From positions 1,213,501 to 1,277,500 of the forward strand of contig CAWZYM010000402.1 of the NCBI GenBank assembly GCA_963966185.1: DNA of 64,000 nucleotides, read 5' to 3'. Of this stretch, positions 20,301-41,647 are shown piece after piece. Origin of the DNA: Rhabditoides inermis (Eukaryota > Nematoda > Chromadorea > Rhabditida > Rhabditidae). How positions within the stretch are numbered: position 1 is the stretch's first letter; every line of letters begins with the position of its first letter. The position numbers and the translations under genes are program-made. The notes beneath the pieces were generated by a model. The model was given only the letters and a program-made list of their open reading frames with translations, was not told where the DNA came from and searched no databases.

Positions 20301-21187
20301 ACACAAGCAAGCAGGAATCGACTGATCGAGTCTTTTCATCTCTTCAGATATCAAAAAGTGTCAAACATGTGTTAACTTTTTGCCTTTTGGGATTGCTCTC
20401 GTCAATCCCACATTGAGCTATGAGACACATTCCAGCTCAACAAGTCCACAAAAACCAGATGGGGGAGTGCGAACTGAATCTGTGTGTTGCAATCAGACAA
20501 ACAACGAGCGAACATCGTTTACCACCGGTTCTGATAGTTTTGCATGTGCAGCTCGCCTATCGCAGTCGCGTCCAGCTTCTGAAAACGAAAATCGAAGTTT
20601 CACAATAGTATGATCACTCATTTTGCCAGTGTCTTTTTTCGCAATGCTTGCATATTATATTAGACATACCTAAAGTTGTTATTATTGTTGTTATAAACAG
20701 GCGCTATAACATTAAGTCACATTGTTGATACCGGCAGTGATAATAAATAAATTAGAAAAAGGGGGAGTTGTGATAAGAAATACATGAAGAACAATCCAGT
20801 TTCGGCTCCTTTCACCTGACTGGATTGTTCGGACAGTCTCATGCTAGGCGGAGCACTCATCAGAGATGACCACGCATGAGAGGTTAACACAAACATATAA
20901 GACAAGGACAACAACAAACATATACTAGTTAGTAAATATTATAAAATAATGATCGAAATAACAGATAACTCATATGGAAGAGCCGTTGCGAGGAGAATAT
21001 GCGGGGGAAGAGTAGATGTGGCAGCGGCAATCAGTGCGAAAATAATAGGGGGCGCAGACAATGCGCGACTGTGGGTCAGCGGGTAAGAGAGAGGCGAGAG
21101 AGGCGGCGACTGTGGGTCAGTGGGTGAGAGACAAGAGAGAGGCACAGTAGCAGACAGTTCTAGTTTGGCGCGCCATAATTATTAGAT
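17340..21187. other. AT-rich intergenic region, no gene supported
   Basis: Long A/T-rich stretch (especially 17880-19300) with a (GA)n tract at 18143-18165. A direct repeat containing GTGCACTCCCAACAG lies at about 19650 and 19802. A 189-codon open frame at 19417-19986 is low-complexity and shows no domain. Between 21060 and 21160 a CTGTGGGTCAGYGGGT motif occurs twice. No last exon for the sre receptor was found here. Confidence 0.4.
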
Positions 21188-22555
21188 TTACTTGATTAGT
21201 GATAGAACATCAGACACACCACGAATGTTATGCTTTACCATCATTGATTTATTCCGCATAACTAATTTACAGAATTCTAATTCTACTTTTCTCCGCGGAT
21301 ACTCATTTTTGAGAAAGTTGCACACTAACTGTTTGCATCTAACCTTAAAGGAAGCTGTCTCTGTGCATGTTCTGAAAATGCGTGTGAGTTCACCGTTCAT
21401 TGTGTTCCAACCCACAGACATCTTTATATTAGAATTGTAGTTCGGATATCTGACTACTTCAAAATTGTAATCATCTGTTTTGTTATATAATTCCACTGAG
21501 AACTGGTTATGTGCCTTTGAAATATTCAAATCCAAGAAGATTGCATTGTTTGGTCCGACGTTCGTTTGTTCTAGTGTGAGGGAACTATGGTATACACTGT
21601 CAACTGTTCTCTGCAGAGCATCATTTGTAGGATTATGGACAATCAAGAGATCATCCATATACCTATATGCCTTGAAACCAGACTTGAAAACATTTTCATT
21701 TGCTTTAACGTATTCGAATTCCATGAAAGAAAGTGTTAGGTCTGCCAACGATGGAGAGGCATTGTTTCCCTGAGGGATACCGGATGTTTGCTTGAAAAGT
21801 TTATCTCCATAAATTGCAAAACTGTTGTGAAGAATATATTGAATCATGAATTTCACATCTACTGGTGTATATTTGTTTCTATTTACATTATTCTCATCGT
21901 TAGAATAATATGCCTTTTTATAACCGGAAATAATGTACTTTTTCCCGCTATTGTTAAAACATAGGTCTACAAGTTTGAACATATTCTGCATGACAACTCC
22001 ATGGGGAAGATTTGTGAACAGACTAGCAAAATCAGCACAATAGAGGTCTTTATGCTGTTTATTTGTGATATTGTTGATGGAATTGATTGCTTCTTGGCTG
22101 TTTTTGATTGACCAGTATATTTCGGTATTGTTACGCTGTCTGATCAATTTGCAATAATTAGCAAAATGTGATTTGAGATGGGATAGTATCAACTGCAATT
22201 CTAATGAAATTGGTTTGAGACTACTATTAAAAGCTCCAGTTATAAATCGAAATTTTATTGGGCTTTTATGCATTTTTGGGATCGCATAAATTCTAGGTAA
22301 TGTTTTATTATCAGCCTCAATTGTATTAAAAGATTTTGTTTCAGAAATATGCCTAAGCACAATGTTGTCGATAGACTCTTTTTCATACAAAGCATATGTT
22401 TCATTACTACTGTTCACCACGTTGTTTATGGCATCGTAGCCTAGTTCTTTATTCATGATTTGAATGTAAAGTTTGTTACATGTCAGCGCAAAGTTCCCTT
22501 CTGCCTTATCTATTGGTGTTATGACAAAGTGTTTTTGTAGTTGAGATAAAAATGT
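21188..22555 (-). mobile_element. 5'-truncated Penelope-like reverse transcriptase
   Basis: An open frame of about 450 codons reads from about 22555 to the stop at 21188. In order it contains FVITPIDKAEGNFALTCNK, IYAIPKMHKSPIKFRFITG, motif A as CADFASLFTNLPHG, motif B as TSGIPQGNNASPSLADL, motif C as YRYMDDLLIV, then FLDLNISKAHNQFSVELYN and a basic C-terminus. The PxDKA, IPKxHKxP and DFxxLxTNxPH blocks are typical of Penelope-like (PLE-type) reverse transcriptases. No GIY-YIG endonuclease is visible. The 5' end of the ORF is lost at the (CAAA)n array, whose TTTG complement reads through without stops, so the apparent longer frame is an artefact. It lies in the last known intron of the sre receptor gene. 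Confidence 0.8.
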
Positions 22556-22562
22556 ACAAATG

Positions 22563-23520
22563 AACAAACAAACAAACAAACAAACAAACAAACAAACAAA
22601 CAAACAAACAAACAAACAAACAAACAAACAAACAAACAAACAAACAAACAAACAAACAAACAAACAAACAAACAAACAAACAAACAAACAAACAAACAAA
22701 CAAACAAACAAACAAACAAACAAACAAACAAACAAACAAACAAACAAACAAACAAACAAACAAACAAACAAACAAACAAACAAACAAACAAACAAACAAA
22801 CAAACAAACAAACAAACAAACAAACAAACAAACAAACAAACAAACAAACAAACAAACAAACAAACAAACAAACAAACAAACAAACAAACAAACAAACAAA
22901 CAAACAAACAAACAAACAAACAAACAAACAAACAAACAAACAAACAAACAAACAAACAAACAAACAAACAAACAAACAAACAAACAAACAAACAAACAAA
23001 CAAACAAACAAACAAACAAACAAACAAACAAACAAACAAACAAACAAACAAACAAACAAACAAACAAACAAACAAACAAACAAACAAACAAACAAACAAA
23101 CAAACAAACAAACAAACAAACAAACAAACAAACAAACAAACAAACAAACAAACAAACAAACAAACAAACAAACAAACAAACAAACAAACAAACAAACAAA
23201 CAAACAAACAAACAAACAAACAAACAAACAAACAAACAAACAAACAAACAAACAAACAAACAAACAAACAAACAAACAAACAAACAAACAAACAAACAAA
23301 CAAACAAACAAACAAACAAACAAACAAACAAACAAACAAACAAACAAACAAACAAACAAACAAACAAACAAACAAACAAACAAACAAACAAACAAACAAA
23401 CAAACAAACAAACAAACAAACAAACAAACAAACAAACAAACAAACAAACAAACAAACAAACAAACAAACAAACAAACAAACAAACAAACAAACAAACAAA
23501 CAAACAAACAAACAAACAAA
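22563..23520. repeat. (CAAA)n tetranucleotide array of about 240 units
   Basis: Essentially uninterrupted CAAA on the + strand. One edge meets the retroelement; the other lies 15 nt from the 5' splice site of the sre exon 23536-23652. Because the unit has no stop in any frame it produces spurious long reading frames on both strands. Its true length could differ because assemblies often collapse such arrays. Confidence 0.98.
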
Positions 23521-23535
23521 TACGCAGTCGCTCAC

Positions 23536-26500
23536 CGTGCCGACCCCGTTGGCGCGGAGGATGGTCTTCCGCTCGGCCGCCAGCTTCTTTCGCACGCAGA
23601 AGATAAGAAAGGGGAAGACGAGCGCGTAGAGGTGGATCATCGAGATACACTCCTGACAGCCACATATATAATTATGTGACTATTTCACTAAAAGTAATCA
23701 CGTCGGCGTCGTTTTTGTCAACATTGCAATCTAACGAGTTGAGATAATGACGTCGGCGTTAAAACGTTTCATTCATTGCAGGCCGTGCTGCGATTTCGCT
23801 GAACCGTAATGCGTAATGACGTCGAATATAGAATACATGTGTGCTCACGACGTAGCGGTACTGTGGAACGCCAATTGGGAACGTCAATACATTTTGGAAA
23901 AAAGTTTTGCGTGCGCGTACCTCGAGCATTGGGTAGTATGCTGGGTCGAGGCCGGTGAGCTGTGAGGTGACAAGAGAGTAGGTGAGGGAGACAGTCGTGT
24001 TGATCAGAGTAAACGCACACATCATCGGGATGAGCGTGTGCAGCGTGTACAGGTTCTCCTCCAGTTGAAACCTTTAAAAGGATAGGTTTCGCATAATGAA
24101 TGTGGTCTATTGGGTAGAAGGTCACTACAGATCAATTGAAACACAATCTGCAGGACTACGCGTGGTTTGTGCTTTAGATGAAGTTTATTGTTGCTCACTG
24201 GCATTGTTACGAGTAGTCATTTTCGCCTAGAATGTAGCGTCACGCCGTTACGCGTTGCCTATTCACTTCCATTCTTCGACTATAAACTAATTCTCCATTG
24301 TTGGAATCACGCGTCAATGTTCGAAGGAAAATGACTATAGAATAATATACCTAGACGTGAGTGTAGATTGATTGGATGACTTATACAGATGGTTGTATCG
24401 CTTGTTGATGGCATAGCACACGGAAAAGATCACAATCGTCAAAATCTCCATGGGCGGAAAGGTGTACTGAAATAAATACAATTCTGCCTCACTTCAAAAA
24501 AAAAACTCACCGAATAAAGCACCACGCGTTGCATGTTTTTGGCGGTGACCAAACTGCAATATGACTGCACCGACGTTAGGCGATAGTCATAGGACATGTA
24601 AAGGATTCCCAATACTGGCCAGACAATCTGAATTTCGAAATTTGTACGTATTAATGTAAACTACTTTATTCATTACATTTCTAACATAAACAAGAATTGG
24701 AAGTGATAGTTTAGATGCACTGTAAGTTTCAAAAGGTACATTCACAGTGCATCTGAACTATCACTCACATTTCTTGTTTATGTACCTTTTGAACAGCAAG
24801 CGCAGGAGTCTATGAAACGTGCCTGATTGCACTGATGAACAGACAGGCTAGTGGGCAAGCGTTGACTTGCAACGAACTACAAACTTGACTAGCAACGAAC
24901 TGAACTTGTTTTAGATTCATAATTTCATTCCGGTGTCACATAGTGAGAGGTATATTTTGTGTGCACTCGTCATAATGAACTTTACATAATAATGGACGTC
25001 ATAATGAAGTAGGAGGAAGACAACAGGTTTATAATCCGTTTGCGTTCAGCTCAACATTTCTCGTCAAAAACATTATGTTGTCTAATAGTTCTACAGTACC
25101 CTGACGTCTTAAACAGTCAAAATTTCATCAGACGTTCACAGTTCTTTTTCGCAAAGCTGTCATCACATCTAGCTAGCGTAGTGGTAACGCTCTAGTTTGA
25201 AAAGAGTGTTCAATTTGAAAACTTCATCGAAATAACTGGAATCTTTCTCTAATCGCCCTAATGTCTTTCGTGAAAAGCAGGAAACTCATATGCGAGCCCA
25301 CTATAGCTCTACGTACGTAGGTGCCAATAAGTGAAAGGTAGCACTGACAGATGTCATTCCAGGTGGGATTACACCATCCGAGACCGAGCAGTCACAACCA
25401 ACCGAGACCGAAGAGCGAACCAGGGAGCTGTCGCGACGCCGCCGTGCTCGCTATCTCTTGCACGCCGTCATCCTCCCAAGCTACAGTAACCCGGCAGCCA
25501 CCGGACATTATGTAGGGCGCGCCCGCTAGATCCGGCGCCCCGCCTCTCTACATCAGTGATTGGCCCGTCCGCCTCTGATCTACCAACACACCCTACCCGT
25601 TGGCCCCCATTGCCTCACTATGCACTCTTTTCATTCTATGAACACACTCGCCCACTGAGTATCGACTCGGGTAGATCAACCCTCCCACACAGACCAGTAT
25701 ATAAGGGTTTAAGGGGATCACCCAACCCATTCCTCAGTTCTCATCGGAGACTCTAGTCTTGAGTCTATGGTATACAGTACTCATTGATGCCAAGTGTGAC
25801 TTGTTGGTTTGTGCTCTATTGTAATGCTCGGTTCTCCCATGCTCTATTCTATATATAAAACTCTATCTTCTCATGTGTTCTTGTCTTGCTGCTAGGTCTC
25901 ACATACACATATGTAGAAGCCTCTGTTTCCTCGCACACCCTTCCGCTCGTTACTCCGGATCAACATTTCGCCAATGCTCACCCGCATAATTGTTGTAACG
26001 TGCACTAACCGCAGCTACGACGTACACGAGACCAGTGGTGACTCCGCAGTGCTCGTACCGCTGGTGCCTGATCGTCGCCACCAGCCGCTCCACGCACAGC
26101 AAAACTACAAACTTGTAGATTGATATTGGATACTCGTTCATCACAGATTTTTTGTTCTCCCATGTTGTCAATGCGATGCTGAATGGTAAACATATATTAT
26201 TATTACAAACCATCTACTCGTTTTGCGACACACCTCAGATTAGAAAATTTCGCGTGGATCAAGTTTTACCGATATGGGTAAGTATACAAACAAAACGTGT
26301 GGTTAAACAAGGCCTCTTTTCATTTCCCCTTTTGTTTTTGATATGTGACGAACTTGTTTTCTGCAAGAAATTGTTGTTATAATAAACCACGTGCTGTAAA
26401 TCAACTGGTCAGCCTAGCCTTCTTTATCCACAATTCTTGTCACATGTTATTGTAAATCATTCGTCATTGCAGTGGAAATAAACACATTGATCTATTTTTG

Positions 26501-27077
26501 AACTACATGAAATTGGTTATAATCATCACAGAAAGAGATAAAAGGTTTGTCGCTCTCACAAAATGAGTAGATTAGACCGAGGATGCCCAGTGATTGCGGG
26601 ATCTTGCGTATTAAACAGTTGAGATCGCCGACCACCAACAACGTGGGTTGACTGAACGAAAAATGTTTGAAAAAGTTGTTTTGGACAATGAAACTCACTC
26701 AGAAAATCGCAGAAAGCGCACGAGGTTCGCCCCATTTTCCAGCATAGTGGCCAGCGAGAGAATAATCACATAACCAGTATGGACCACATAGAGGTAGTAC
26801 GTGTTCTTGTGGAACGTCAGATTTCTAAATATAAAGAATATCATCGCAAAGTTTATGTGACTCACTTTCTTTTGTAGAACGTGGAGACGACGGTGAAGAT
26901 GCCGGCGCACGCGGTGACGACTTTGAAAGCGAGCACGGCTCGCATGATGTGAGAGGTCGCCAGCTTCTGTGCGGCAGCGTACTGCACATCTACGTCCGAC
27001 ATGATGAAGAGCTGAACTGTGAGAACAAGTGCGATGAACACGGAAAAGAACCAGAACAAAGACGTTGCGAGGCGAAA
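23536..27077 (-). CDS. Sre-family serpentine chemoreceptor, incomplete
   Basis: Exons in order (minus): 27077-26866, 26824-26699, 26651-about 26560, 26178-26010, 24627-24511, 24466-24351, 24071-23921, 23652-23536. Nematode Sre hallmarks are present: FHKNTYYLYVVHTGY, ERLVATIRHQRYE (the ER..AT....YE block), RFQLEENLYTLHTLIP and several hydrophobic helices. The family is a set of seven-transmembrane G-protein-coupled chemoreceptors of sensory neurons. Problems: the 26651-26560 exon leaves in phase 1 while the next needs phase 2. The first exon with ATG was not found upstream of 27077. The last exon (the usual YF..L..W end) is not visible beyond the (CAAA)n and retroelement insertion. The rest joins in phase. 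It may be a pseudogene or an allele with a very large last intron. Confidence 0.7.
24683..24794. repeat. Foldback element inside an sre intron
   Basis: Arms 24683-24723 and 24744-24783 are inverted (AACATAAACAAGAA.. and ..TTCTTGTTTATGT) with a few mismatches. A second inverted pair (TTTCAAAAGGTACA at 24727, TGTACCTTTTGAA at 24780) overlaps it. Not the same family as the long foldbacks. Confidence 0.75.
25340..25970 (+). mobile_element. Possible solo LTR or promoter-bearing repeat
   Basis: A GC-richer block inside an AT-rich sre intron with a promoter-like order: GTATATAAGGG at about 25698, then CTCAGTTCTCATCGG, and a later TATATAAAACTC at about 25851. TGTAGGGCGCG (25511) and CTCTCTACA (25543) form a small inverted pair. 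No flanking ORF or second copy was found, so the LTR interpretation is tentative. Confidence 0.3.
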
Positions 27078-27669
27078 CTATCACAGAATACAGAGAGCGT
27101 GTGAGATTGAATTGGACGAGAATTCTATAAACATAACCAGATTGTATTGAAACGCGGAAGGCGATCGACGTAGTGGAAAGCGTTTTTTTTGTATTTACAA
27201 AAAAAGGAAAGCATAATCTCAACGAACCGGGGGAGAAATGTGAAGAAACTCGAGAGAAGAGGTTTGTCTGATTTATGTAAATCGAACTTCCAAATGGAAA
27301 GCGATCCGATTACAAAGACTGGACTATTTTGATCGGATTACAAAGGACTTGGACTTTTGGCCTATCACATTACAAATTTCGGTTTGAGAGAGGAACAATT
27401 GGTATTGGACACTGGCGAAACAACGAAAATGTTTTAATGCATAACAACATATAAGTCGGGTTCAAATGCCTTTTTCAAAATATTTACGATAAATGTGAAT
27501 ATGCAATATAATACGAACAAACGTGGCAAAACGGTGGCATCACTCTCAGACGGCCACTCCAGACTCCAGTGTTGTAAAATGTTTCAAAAAAGAATTTCAA
27601 TGCGTTGAAATTTTGCAAAATAATTCATCATTTCAACACGATATGTTTTTGCATGTTAGCTGGCCACGA

Positions 27670-28215
27670 TCTGCAAAATCGGCGGATTGGCCGATTTTGC
27701 AGACAAATTGCAGAGAGGGCCAGACCCATCTGTTAAATCGTCCGCGCGGCCGATTTTGCAGATAGACATGACCGCTTCACTTAGCGAAACAATCGCCACT
27801 CCCTGGACTCGAACTCGTGTCCAGAGAATGAGCAGGACGATGTTATACCACTACACCACTGCGACACATTCTTGAGCCGCGATGATAGTCTACACTGGAC
27901 TGCGCGATGTCATGTTGCGAAAACTATGAGATGAACATTTCTTGAAATGTTTTCAAAGTTTTCATAAGTGTCATAATCTGTGGCAGAGATGTAGCTTACA
28001 CGGCATGCTCATGTCTCAAATCTCAATAGTGCGGTGCATAGGTGTACATGTGTCGATGACATGAACTATCACACATGTCCACATGGCCTAGTGGTATCGT
28101 TTGTGTGTTTCTCACGCTCTCACCCCGGGTACGAATCCCGCGCACGGCGAATATTTCGTCATAACGAAGCGGTCATGTCTGTCTGTAAAATCGGCCGTGC
28201 GGACGATTTTGCAGA
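27670..28215. repeat. Inverted pair of tRNA-derived SINE-like sequences
   Basis: Outer arms 27734-27780 and 28165-28212 are inverted copies (TCGTCCGCGCGGCCGATTTT versus its complement). Just inside each lies a tRNA-like Pol III promoter. On the minus strand at 27875-27795 there is an A-box TGGTGTAGTGG and B-box GAGTTCGAGTCC. On the plus strand at 28085-28140 there is an A-box TGGCCTAGTGG and B-box GGGTACGAATCCC. A smaller palindrome CTGCAAAATCGGC..GCCGATTTTGCAG is at 27671-27702. Confidence 0.6.
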
Positions 28216-29571
28216 TCTTTAGCAGAAAGGCTTGTGAGTAAAATCGAACGTTATTCAAATGTTACAACATTTTGCAAAGAAATCGTTCAATCGTTCATTC
28301 TTGAAAAATGATAAAATTTTGGTGCAAAAAAGGAAACTTCTAAAATTAATGCCGAAAAAAATTTGCATTATTTTTGATAATACACGTTTTGTCAACAGAT
28401 TTAAAAAAAAAGTGTCGTATATTAGATCCTACTCACATATTTAAACAATACCGCAAAAACCCAATACTGCAAAAAACCCAAAAACCCAACCCGACTTATA
28501 TCGAAAAGAGTCAAAGTTTGGTTTTTTCCACACACTCACTTTCAAAGTCATTCGTATACACCCTATTTACAGAAGTGATTTACGTTTTGCCGTTACTTAC
28601 CGTTCGTAACAGTCAACGCTTGTGCGCTATAAGAAACTGCTTGGTAGACAGGTATAACTCTGGCAATGTTCAAAGCACAGGTAACCAAACATATATACGA
28701 TTCAGTGATATGAGAACACATTCATTACTGACATACGCTATCACATTACTGTAGCACTACATTCCTAAATGATGTAATCGGACAAACACTCACCTACACA
28801 AGTGCAACAAACTACAATTCTAGTAGTTATTTTGTCGAATAAATATTAAATTCTGAAAAGAAAAACATTTGAAAATTTGGTCATTATATGAGGCAAAAAT
28901 TTGCAAATGAACATCATTTGCTTGAATGGTCACTATTGTTGATTACTTTTACGACAAAAACAAGTATCTTGTTCTGGATGAACCTAAATTACCAAGAAAG
29001 AGGTATTCTATCAAATTAAAGTATTTTTTTTGCAGTTGTGTTTTCATATTACAATTGATAATAGCACTCATTGAAACAAAATCTGGAAAAAAATTTGCCA
29101 GTCGGTATGTTTAGACACGGTAATAAAAAAATAGTTTGTTCAAGTGACGGTGATTTTGGCCCGGTTTTTTTTCCGGAGTCTCTTCAAAGACAGTGAGCGG
29201 TGTCATATCACATCTGGCTCGAGTTGTGTTTACAAAGTCTCGAACGGAAACCAAAAGGTTTGCAAGGGAAAGGGCTGTCTCTGTGCCGCCGCAAATTATC
29301 GTGCCATACTCCATACATTTCGTAACGACATAATTGACACGACCGTACACCCATTATTTATTGAGTCATTTATAAAACAGTTAACCATGTGAAATACAAC
29401 CTTGTAAAACTTCTACTGGTACAAACACAACACACAAGTGGAAGGCGACACGGGACGATGGAATGCGCTGTGAGATAGAGAGGGATTATTACAAGTGCGA
29501 GAGCAGGGAAGGATATGAACAGACTAGATGACACACGGCATTCGAAGTGCCTCGCTGCCTTGAGGCCGAAG

Positions 29572-29632
29572 TATACTTTGACGCTGACGCTTGACGCGCG
29601 CGCCAAAACGCCCGCGTCAAGCGTCAAAGTAT
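29572..29632. repeat. Imperfect palindrome TATACTTTGACGC..GCGTCAAAGTATA
   Basis: Two arms of about 28 nt around CGCCAAAACGCC, overlapping the 3' flank of the LRR gene. It could form a stable hairpin; only one copy was seen. Confidence 0.7.
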
Positions 29633-29646
29633 ATCTCAGTCCATCT

Positions 29647-38307
<8,661 letters not shown>

Positions 38308-38603
38308 TCTAAAACATGTGAAACGCCTAACATTGCACAAAAGCGAGAGTGTACGCGGATCGATAGTTGTTATTAGTTATTTAGTAATAGTACACTGGTA
38401 CAGCGGCGCACACACACAAGGTGTTCGAATGGTTGATAAGCTCGAGAGACAGGACTGCACAAATAAGATTGACAGGTACTTTGTATTGATAACTGTATCA
38501 TGGGGGAGTACGGCCGGGATAGTCATGACAGGAAATGAGCAAGAGTCTGCAGAGCAGAGAGGATGGGGAAATAGAGGGATGTGTGAGAAGCGGATTTCAG
38601 AGC

Positions 38604-38646
<43 letters not shown>

Positions 38647-39126
38647 TCCTCTCATTCTTATCTCTATTACATGCGTTTCTGGAAAAGTACACGACTTGGC
38701 AACTCCTAAATCGCATATTTAGTATCTCTGAAATCTGCACATGCATAGATAAACTCTCTGAAATCTGCATGCAATGATACGTAGACGTGTAGGGCATAGA
38801 CACAAACTGTCATTTTTCTATTTTTCTATCACGCGCGTTGTTTTTTTTCGAAATTGCCACGCCGCATCAAGATTGATAGAAAAAGCACAAGATCATCAAA
38901 ATGAACTACAGTAATCAGTGACATTACTGTAGTAAAACGGCTGGTCGAACAGCGATGTGAGAGGTTCGACGGGTCCATATGTGTGTGCGATGCCCACACA
39001 CAAACCTTATCATATCAGAGAGGGCAGATCGATGCTCATATCTGTATTGGTGGGCGCGCGCGCAAGCAAGCTGACTCATTTACGGCGACCAGCCAGCCTC
39101 ATGCGCCGACTCTGATGTTCCCCGCA

Positions 39127-39157
<31 letters not shown>

Positions 39158-39646
39158 ATCTATCTCTATCTATCTATCTATCTATCTATCTCTATCTCTA
39201 TCTCTCCGCCACACCCCGGCGGTACACACACAAGAGAAGAGAAACAGTCACACAGCACACAAAATACTTGACGGCAAATAGTATATACAAAACTCTTTTT
39301 ATAATACTACACAGTTACATCTTCAATATATATCATATGAGCGAGTCTTGACATGTGTTTCGTGAGAGAGAGACAGTGGAGAAAGAGAAGAAGACAATGT
39401 GTAGGAGGGAAACCATATACTCACAGAGAAAATACTAGATGGCAAAGCTGAAGCGAATGGACGGTTGATGGGGTGTATGTAAATGTGTATGTAAATGTGT
39501 GTGGGTGGTGTGGGGTGATACCCGAGGCACCCGAATGTACGAGGAGTAGAGGCCTGCGGATAGCCACGCAAAAAAAAAAAAACAAGAGAGATAAGGGTGG
39601 CCGGTTACCCAGGCAGGCGCATACTATACTGTTCATATGACACGCA
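38308..39646. other. Intergenic region between the LRR gene and the MLCK-like gene
   Basis: Contains (CT)n at 38606-38644 and 39129-39205 and copy 2 of the 44-bp palindromic repeat at 38904-38948. It should hold the promoter of the LRR gene and the 3' UTR of the kinase gene, both on the minus strand. No clear TATA box was found. Confidence 0.4.
38904..38948 (+). repeat. 44-bp repeat with internal palindrome, copy 2
   Basis: CTACAGTAATCAGTGACATT then ACTGTAGTAAAACGGCTGGT. One-base difference from copy 1 in the palindrome; here the palindrome is perfect in its outer 10 nt. Confidence 0.75.
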
Positions 39647-41593
39647 TCACTTGACCGAGTTGCGCTTCTCGAGGTCCTTCCACTTGTTCATAGCCGCCGT
39701 AGACGCCGGGATGCCGGGAATGCGAATCGGGCGAGACTCCTGAAATCATGAGACCAGTGACGTCATAGATATCTGTGGACAGAGTTGATGCGTGCGCTAG
39801 AAGGATTAGTGTGTGAGTAGTGGCTACGTTTACCTTCCGCACATTATACATGTACGCGCGTCTAGGCGAAATCTCGGGATCGGACTGGAACAACGAATCG
39901 GGCTAGTCTAGTTGGTACACGTGTGAGGGAGAGTACAGAGGAGGTACCAGTGACAAGGACACGGCACCCACCTTCTTCTCGCTGTCCGAGCTGCTGAGTG
40001 TGAGCGAGACGCGTCGCTCCAGCGCCTCGCGCAGATTCGCAAACTTGAACTGCTCCTCGCTCGCCTCAAGCAGAAATTTTATTGATGCGAAAAAAATGAA
40101 CACTAACCTCTCGCATCCGCTCAATGTCAATGTCTCGCAGCAGACTCGCCTTGCGACGCACCTGATAAACAAAAAAAAATGAACTTATGTAACTGAAGTA
40201 GTAGTAAAATCCCTGAATAAATGATTTGCTTTGATTTGATTTAGTAAAAATAAAATTAGTCTAGAACAGTAACCATAACATGTAAATGTAACTATACATA
40301 ATAAGCTCACCGCTCCACTCCGATCCACTCCGAGAGATGCTTTTCTCGCAGAGATGGTGGGAGGGACGAGTTCGGCTGGCTGCTCCCTCGCCTCTTCGTC
40401 ATCCTTGTCCTTGACGCTCGATGATGGTTCGGAAAGGAGGCTCTCTCGGGACGCCGCCTTAGAGACGGGCTTGCTGCCAGCGGGCGAGGATGTCTTCGAG
40501 GAGGCGCGAGTCTTTTTCAGCACGCCGCCGACGACCGAGTCGACGCACTGCTTGACCGCGTCCGCGTCCTCCTTCTTGAACGAGCGACGCAAGCGCGGCG
40601 GCTTCGCGTCCGTCGCCAGCGGGTCCGACCGAGAGATGGTCATCTTCGACGTGTGCACCTCAACAAGGATGGTTAGAGGGAGAGAGAGAGGGGGGGAGAG
40701 AGGGGAGAGAGAGGGGAGAGGGAGGGGAAAGAGAAGGGAGAGGGGGAGAGAAAGAGAAAGAGAGAGAGAAGGGAAGAGAAAGGGAGAAAGGGAGAGAGGG
40801 AGAGAGGGAGAGGGGGAGAGAAAGAGAAAGAGAAAGAGAAAGAGAAAGAGAAAGAGAAAGAGAAAGAGAAAGAGAAAGAGAAAGAGAACGAGAAAGAGAA
40901 AGAGAAAGAGAGAAGGGAGAGAAGGGAGAGAGGGAGAGAGGAGAGAGAGGGAGAGAGGGAGAGAGGGAGAGAGGGAGAGAGGGAGAGAGGGAGAGAGGGA
41001 GAGAGAGAATCGCGTACCTTGGAATCCGCGGCGCTCTCCGCGTCCTTGGACAACGCAACGGAGAGCTTGTCCTTCTTTGTGAGCACCAGACTCGCGTCCT
41101 TGACCGTCGACTCCTTGCCACACTTCTCCACCACACACTTGCCTGTACAAAAAAAGGGTTAGCATTTCCAACACTCCAACACTTATGAGTGATTTGAGTC
41201 TTGTACGTGTCATAATCATGTTTGCGATTCCGAATAAACATTTGATTGATTATGATTCGTGGTCCCTGGCTTCAATATCTCGTAGTACAATAACTTGTCT
41301 ATACATCTCATGGCACGTGGTGTAGTATACACTCACCGACAGCCTTCTCGGTGCTCGTCTTCTCCGTCTTGATCGAACCGCGCTTCGACACCACACCGTT
41401 CTCCTAGAAGCATTTGTAAGAAAATGATTAAAAAAACTAAACAAAAAAATCTCACCTTTTGCTGTGAGCTGAGCGAGACCTTGTCGCAGCACTCCTTCAG
41501 GAGAGAGCGCGTCGTCTTGACAGAGGCGTCGTCACCTGGAATTGCAACTTGCATCCACTCCGCCATTGTATACTCGCCATCAGAAAGTGCGCC

Positions 41594-41647
<54 letters not shown>

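Larger units (their letters stand above)
27078..29646. other. Region between the sre and LRR genes
   Basis: AT-rich sequence holding the SINE-like inverted pair (27670-28215) and a GC-rich palindrome (29572-29632). The missing 5' exon(s) of the sre gene should lie here but none could be assigned with confidence. Confidence 0.4.

Noticed and set aside
22506..23665. Long open frames of repeated CLFV, or NKQT on the other strand
   Set aside because: They are translations of the (CAAA)n array, which has no stop codon in any frame; only the reverse-transcriptase part beyond the array has meaning.
40673..41241. Ser/Leu/Phe- or Arg/Lys/Glu-rich open frames of 150-240 codons
   Set aside because: Translations of the purine/pyrimidine array in a kinase intron.
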